Below the pieces are notes generated by a model that was not told the origin of the DNA, ran no database searches, and was given only the letters and a program-made list of their open reading frames with translations. 64,000 bases of DNA from Streptomyces sp. NBC_01214 (lineage in GTDB: Bacteria > Actinomycetota > Actinomycetes > Streptomycetales > Streptomycetaceae): contig NZ_JAPEOS010000001.1 of assembly GCF_026340975.1 (NCBI RefSeq), positions 2,947,001-3,011,000 on the forward strand. Reading direction: 5' to 3'. Shown here piece by piece: positions 61,729-64,000 of the stretch. Position numbers and translations under genes: made by a program. Numbering within the stretch: the stretch's first letter is position 1; each line of letters begins with the position of its first letter.

Positions 61729-62856
61729 GTGGCGACACACGCCGCGCACGCAGCACCCGACGCGGACACCCGTGCCATGCGCCGAGCCATCGAGCTCGCG
61801 GCCCGCGGACTCGGCTCCACCAGCCCCAACCCGGTCGTCGGCTGCGTCATCACCGACGCTTCGGGCACGACCGTCGGCGAAGGCTGGCACGAGCGCGCCG
61901 GCGGCCCGCACGCCGAGGTCCACGCCCTGCGCGCGGCAGGCGAAGCCGCCCGCGGCGGCACCGCCTACGTCACCCTCGAACCCTGCAACCACACCGGCCG
62001 TACGGGGCCCTGCGCCCAGGCCCTCGCAGGCGCCGGGATCACCCGCGTGGTCTACGCCGTATCCGACCCGAACCCGCAGGCCAGCGGCGGCGGAGCCACC
62101 CTGCGCGCCGCCGGGATCGACACCACGGCCGGGCTCCTCGCGGACGAGGCCGAGGCGGGCAACGCCGCCTGGCTGACCTCCGTACGCCTGAGCCGGCCGC
62201 ACGTCACCTGGAAGTACGCCGCCACCCTCGACGGCCGCAGCGCCGCCGCGGACGGCAGCAGCCGCTGGATCAGCTCCGCCGAGTCCCGGGCCGACGTCCA
62301 CCGACTGCGCGCCGAGGCCGACGCCGTCCTCGTCGGCGGCGGCACCCTGCGCGCCGACGACCCGCACCTCGCCGTCCGCGGCGTCGAGGGCGCCGTGCAG
62401 CCGCTGCGGATCGCCCTCGACGCCCGCGCCGCGCTCCGGCCGACCGCCCGCATCCTTGACGACGCCGCGCCCACCCTGCTCGTCGTCGGAGAGGACGCCG
62501 ACACCCGGCACCTGCCCGGCGTCGAACTGCTCCGGCTGCCCCTGCACGACGGCCGCATCGGCGTCCACGACCTCCTCACCCGCCTCTTCCAGCGCGGCGT
62601 GCGCTCCGTCCTGCTGGAAGGCGGGCCCACCCTGGCGGGCGCCTTCCTCGAAGGCGGCGCCGTCGACCGCGTCGTCGGCTACATCGCCCCGGCCCTGCTC
62701 GGCGCCGGCCCCGCGGCCCTCGCCGACGCCGGGATCAAGAACATCTCCGGTGCGCAGCGCCTCGACATCACCGAGGCCGTCCGCATCGGCCCCGATCTCC
62801 GCATCACCGCAGTCCCCGTCACCGCACCCACCGCCACCGCCACCAAGGAGCACTGA
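61729..62856 (+). CDS. ribD: Bifunctional riboflavin deaminase/reductase RibD
   Basis: 375 residues. Deaminase domain (~10-150) with zinc-binding HAEVHAL and EPCNHTGRTGPC; reductase domain (~155-370) with VTWKYAATLDGR and LLEGGPTLAGAFL. It converts the first pyrimidine intermediate of riboflavin synthesis by deamination and NADPH reduction. GTG 61729 has AGGAGG five bases before it; ATG 61711 lacks a site. It is the first gene of the riboswitch-controlled operon. Confidence 0.93.
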   Translation: MATHAAHAAPDADTRAMRRAIELAARGLGSTSPNPVVGCVITDASGTTVGEGWHERAGGPHAEVHALRAAGEAARGGTAYVTLEPCNHTGRTGPCAQALAGAGITRVVYAVSDPNPQASGGGATLRAAGIDTTAGLLADEAEAGNAAWLTSVRLSRPHVTWKYAATLDGRSAAADGSSRWISSAESRADVHRLRAEADAVLVGGGTLRADDPHLAVRGVEGAVQPLRIALDARAALRPTARILDDAAPTLLVVGEDADTRHLPGVELLRLPLHDGRIGVHDLLTRLFQRGVRSVLLEGGPTLAGAFLEGGAVDRVVGYIAPALLGAGPAALADAGIKNISGAQRLDITEAVRIGPDLRITAVPVTAPTATATKEH

Positions 62857-63480
62857 GTGTTCACCGGAATCGTCGAAGAACTGGGCGAGGTCACCGCTGT
62901 CGAGGAGCTCGAGGAAGCCTCCCGCTTCCGGCTGCGCGGCCCCCTCGTCACCGAAGGCGCCAAGCACGGTGACTCCATCGCGGTCAACGGCGTCTGCCTC
63001 ACCGTCGTGGAGACCGCGGACGGCGAGTTCACCGCCGACGTCATGCAGGAGACCCTGAACCGCTCCAGCCTCGGCGCCCTGACCCAGGGCTCCCGGGTCA
63101 ACCTGGAGCGCCCGATGGCCCTCGGCGGACGGCTCGGCGGCCACCTGGTCCAGGGGCACGTGGACGGCACCGGCGAGATCATCTCCCGGACCCCCTCCGA
63201 GCACTGGGAGATCGTCAAGGTCGCCCTCCCGAAGAACCTCTCCCGCTACGTCGTCGAGAAGGGCTCCATCACGGTCGACGGCGTCAGCCTCACCGTGGTC
63301 GAGGCCGCCGCCGACTGGTTCACCATCAGTCTCATCCCCACCACCCTCGCGCTGACCACCCTCGGCATCAAGCAGAGCGGCGACCCCGTCAACCTGGAGG
63401 TCGACGTCCTCGCGAAGTACGTCGAGCGCCTGCTGGCCGCCGGCGTGAACCCGCTGCACGCGACGGGAGACCAGCGGTGA
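62857..63480 (+). CDS. ribE: Riboflavin synthase alpha chain RibE
   Basis: 207 residues with two lumazine-binding repeats, beginning FTGIVEELGEV and with the second repeat near GHLVQGHVDGTGEI. It dismutates two 6,7-dimethyl-8-ribityllumazine molecules to riboflavin. GTG 62857 follows the ribD stop directly. Conserved SIAVNGVCLTVV and SITVDGVSLTVV segments occur in each repeat. It overlaps the ribM start (GTGA). Confidence 0.95.
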   Translation: MFTGIVEELGEVTAVEELEEASRFRLRGPLVTEGAKHGDSIAVNGVCLTVVETADGEFTADVMQETLNRSSLGALTQGSRVNLERPMALGGRLGGHLVQGHVDGTGEIISRTPSEHWEIVKVALPKNLSRYVVEKGSITVDGVSLTVVEAAADWFTISLIPTTLALTTLGIKQSGDPVNLEVDVLAKYVERLLAAGVNPLHATGDQR

Positions 63481-64000
63481 GCGCCCTGACCTGGCTCAAC
63501 GCGGAGGCCTTCACCGTCTTCGGCCAGAAGGTCATCTGGTCCGACATGATCGGCAACCTGATGGGACTGGCCGCGCTCGCGCTCGGCTGGCGCCGCTCCA
63601 TCTGGACCTGGCCCGCCCAGCTCCTCTCCGGCCTGATCCTCATCGCCGCCTACGCCTCCGCCCACCTCGCGGGCGGCGTCGGCAAGCAGCTCCTCGTCAT
63701 CGGCGTGGCCGTCTTCGGCTGGCGCGCCTGGCAGCGCGGCCGCCAGCGGGCCCAGGACGGCTCCATCGCCGTGCGCACCGCCACCTGGAAGGAGCGCGGG
63801 CTCCTCCTGGCCGGCGCGGCGCTCGGCACCCTCGCCGTCGGCGGCCTCTTCACGCTCTTCCCGAACCTCTCGTGGAGCCCGTGGGCCGACGCGTACATCT
63901 TCGTCGGCACCATCGTCGCGATGGTCGCCCAGGCCCGCGGCCTCGTCGAGTTCTGGTTCGCCTGGCTCCTCGTCGACCTGGTCGGCGTCCCGCTCGCCTT
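63477..64000 (+). CDS. ribM: PnuC-family riboflavin transporter RibM, 3' end outside window
   Basis: At least 174 residues are visible and the frame runs off the window. Several hydrophobic helices with WSDMIGNLMGLAALALGWRR, AAYASAHLAGGVGKQLL and VEFWFAWLLVDLVGVPLA follow the PnuC pattern. PnuC relatives inside riboflavin operons under an FMN riboswitch are riboflavin transporters (RibM) in Streptomyces and Corynebacterium. GTG 63477 overlaps ribE, so it is part of the operon. Confidence 0.88.
   Translation, partial: MSALTWLNAEAFTVFGQKVIWSDMIGNLMGLAALALGWRRSIWTWPAQLLSGLILIAAYASAHLAGGVGKQLLVIGVAVFGWRAWQRGRQRAQDGSIAVRTATWKERGLLLAGAALGTLAVGGLFTLFPNLSWSPWADAYIFVGTIVAMVAQARGLVEFWFAWLLVDLVGVPLA

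Overview
The window is about 72% G+C chromosomal DNA from a Streptomyces or a very close actinomycete. The signs are the codon bias, the near absence of TTA codons, GTG starts, GTGA/ATGA overlaps, and typical Streptomyces genes and sites: a GuaB1-type IMP dehydrogenase paralogue, an ECF41 sigma factor, a chitinase with the 12-bp chitinase-promoter repeats, an FMN-riboswitch rib operon, and a small HIDLLRV-type cysteine leader peptide. No tRNA, rRNA, CRISPR array or intact insertion sequence was seen.

Region by region. 1-6.3 kb: housekeeping and small genes (rsmB 3' part, rpe, SorC-type regulator, CarD-like protein, secreted T1-type RNase with coupled barstar, ABM-domain protein with truncated haemoglobin). 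6.3-8.3 kb, minus strand: a response regulator fused to a thioredoxin-reductase-like flavoprotein, overlapping a UBP-type zinc-finger gene. 8.65-32.32 kb: 24 co-directional, tightly spaced plus-strand genes ending at a strong hairpin. They encode three DJ-1/PfpI proteins, a benzoylformate-decarboxylase-like ThDP enzyme, four SnoaL-fold proteins, a GMC oxidoreductase, a VOC protein, an AGE-family protein, an aldehyde dehydrogenase, an F420-reductase-like protein, a three-subunit molybdenum hydroxylase, an MFS carrier, and a regulatory block (STAS, GlgX debranching enzyme, STAS, RsbW-like kinase, SpoIIE phosphatase, MinD-like ATPase). A cytosolic histidine kinase with a cyclic-nucleotide-binding domain lies near the end. 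This block is the main candidate for an undescribed system.

32.4-35.6 kb: a TMEM175-like channel, a degenerate IS701-transposase-like protein and an XdhC maturation factor that may serve the molybdenum hydroxylase. 35.7-37.8 kb: guaB1 behind a small upstream ORF, then relics of an ECF sigma factor and a LuxR-type ATPase. 37.8-42.2 kb, minus strand: LytTR regulator, small helical protein, sodium:solute symporter and LytS-type kinase. 42.35-44.9 kb: repeat lipoprotein and an SGNH hydrolase with a collagen-like N terminus, preceded by a short-chain dehydrogenase relic. 45.3-51.5 kb: a likely lysine-catabolic set (cationic amino-acid permease, Lrp regulator, DavA-like amidase, DavB-like lysine 2-monooxygenase) interrupted by a GNAT gene and a leader-peptide-controlled thioredoxin-fold gene. 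51.6-57 kb: two unknown proteins, an NCS2 permease, and a divergent MFS/ROK pair sharing a palindromic operator. 57-58.7 kb: an ECF41 sigma factor and an NAD(P)-binding partner with a near-consensus ECF41 promoter between them. 58.8-61.3 kb: a modular GH18 chitinase. 61.4 kb to the end: FMN riboswitch, ribD, ribE and the start of ribM.

How the 8.65-32.3 kb genes may work together is inference. The enzymes form a plausible route in which alcohols or 2-keto acids give aldehydes (GMC, ThDP enzyme) that are oxidised to acids (ALDH, molybdenum hydroxylase), with DJ-1 and VOC proteins dealing with reactive carbonyls. The whole operon would be tied to a partner-switching cascade and to a phosphorelay whose two halves sit at opposite ends of the block.
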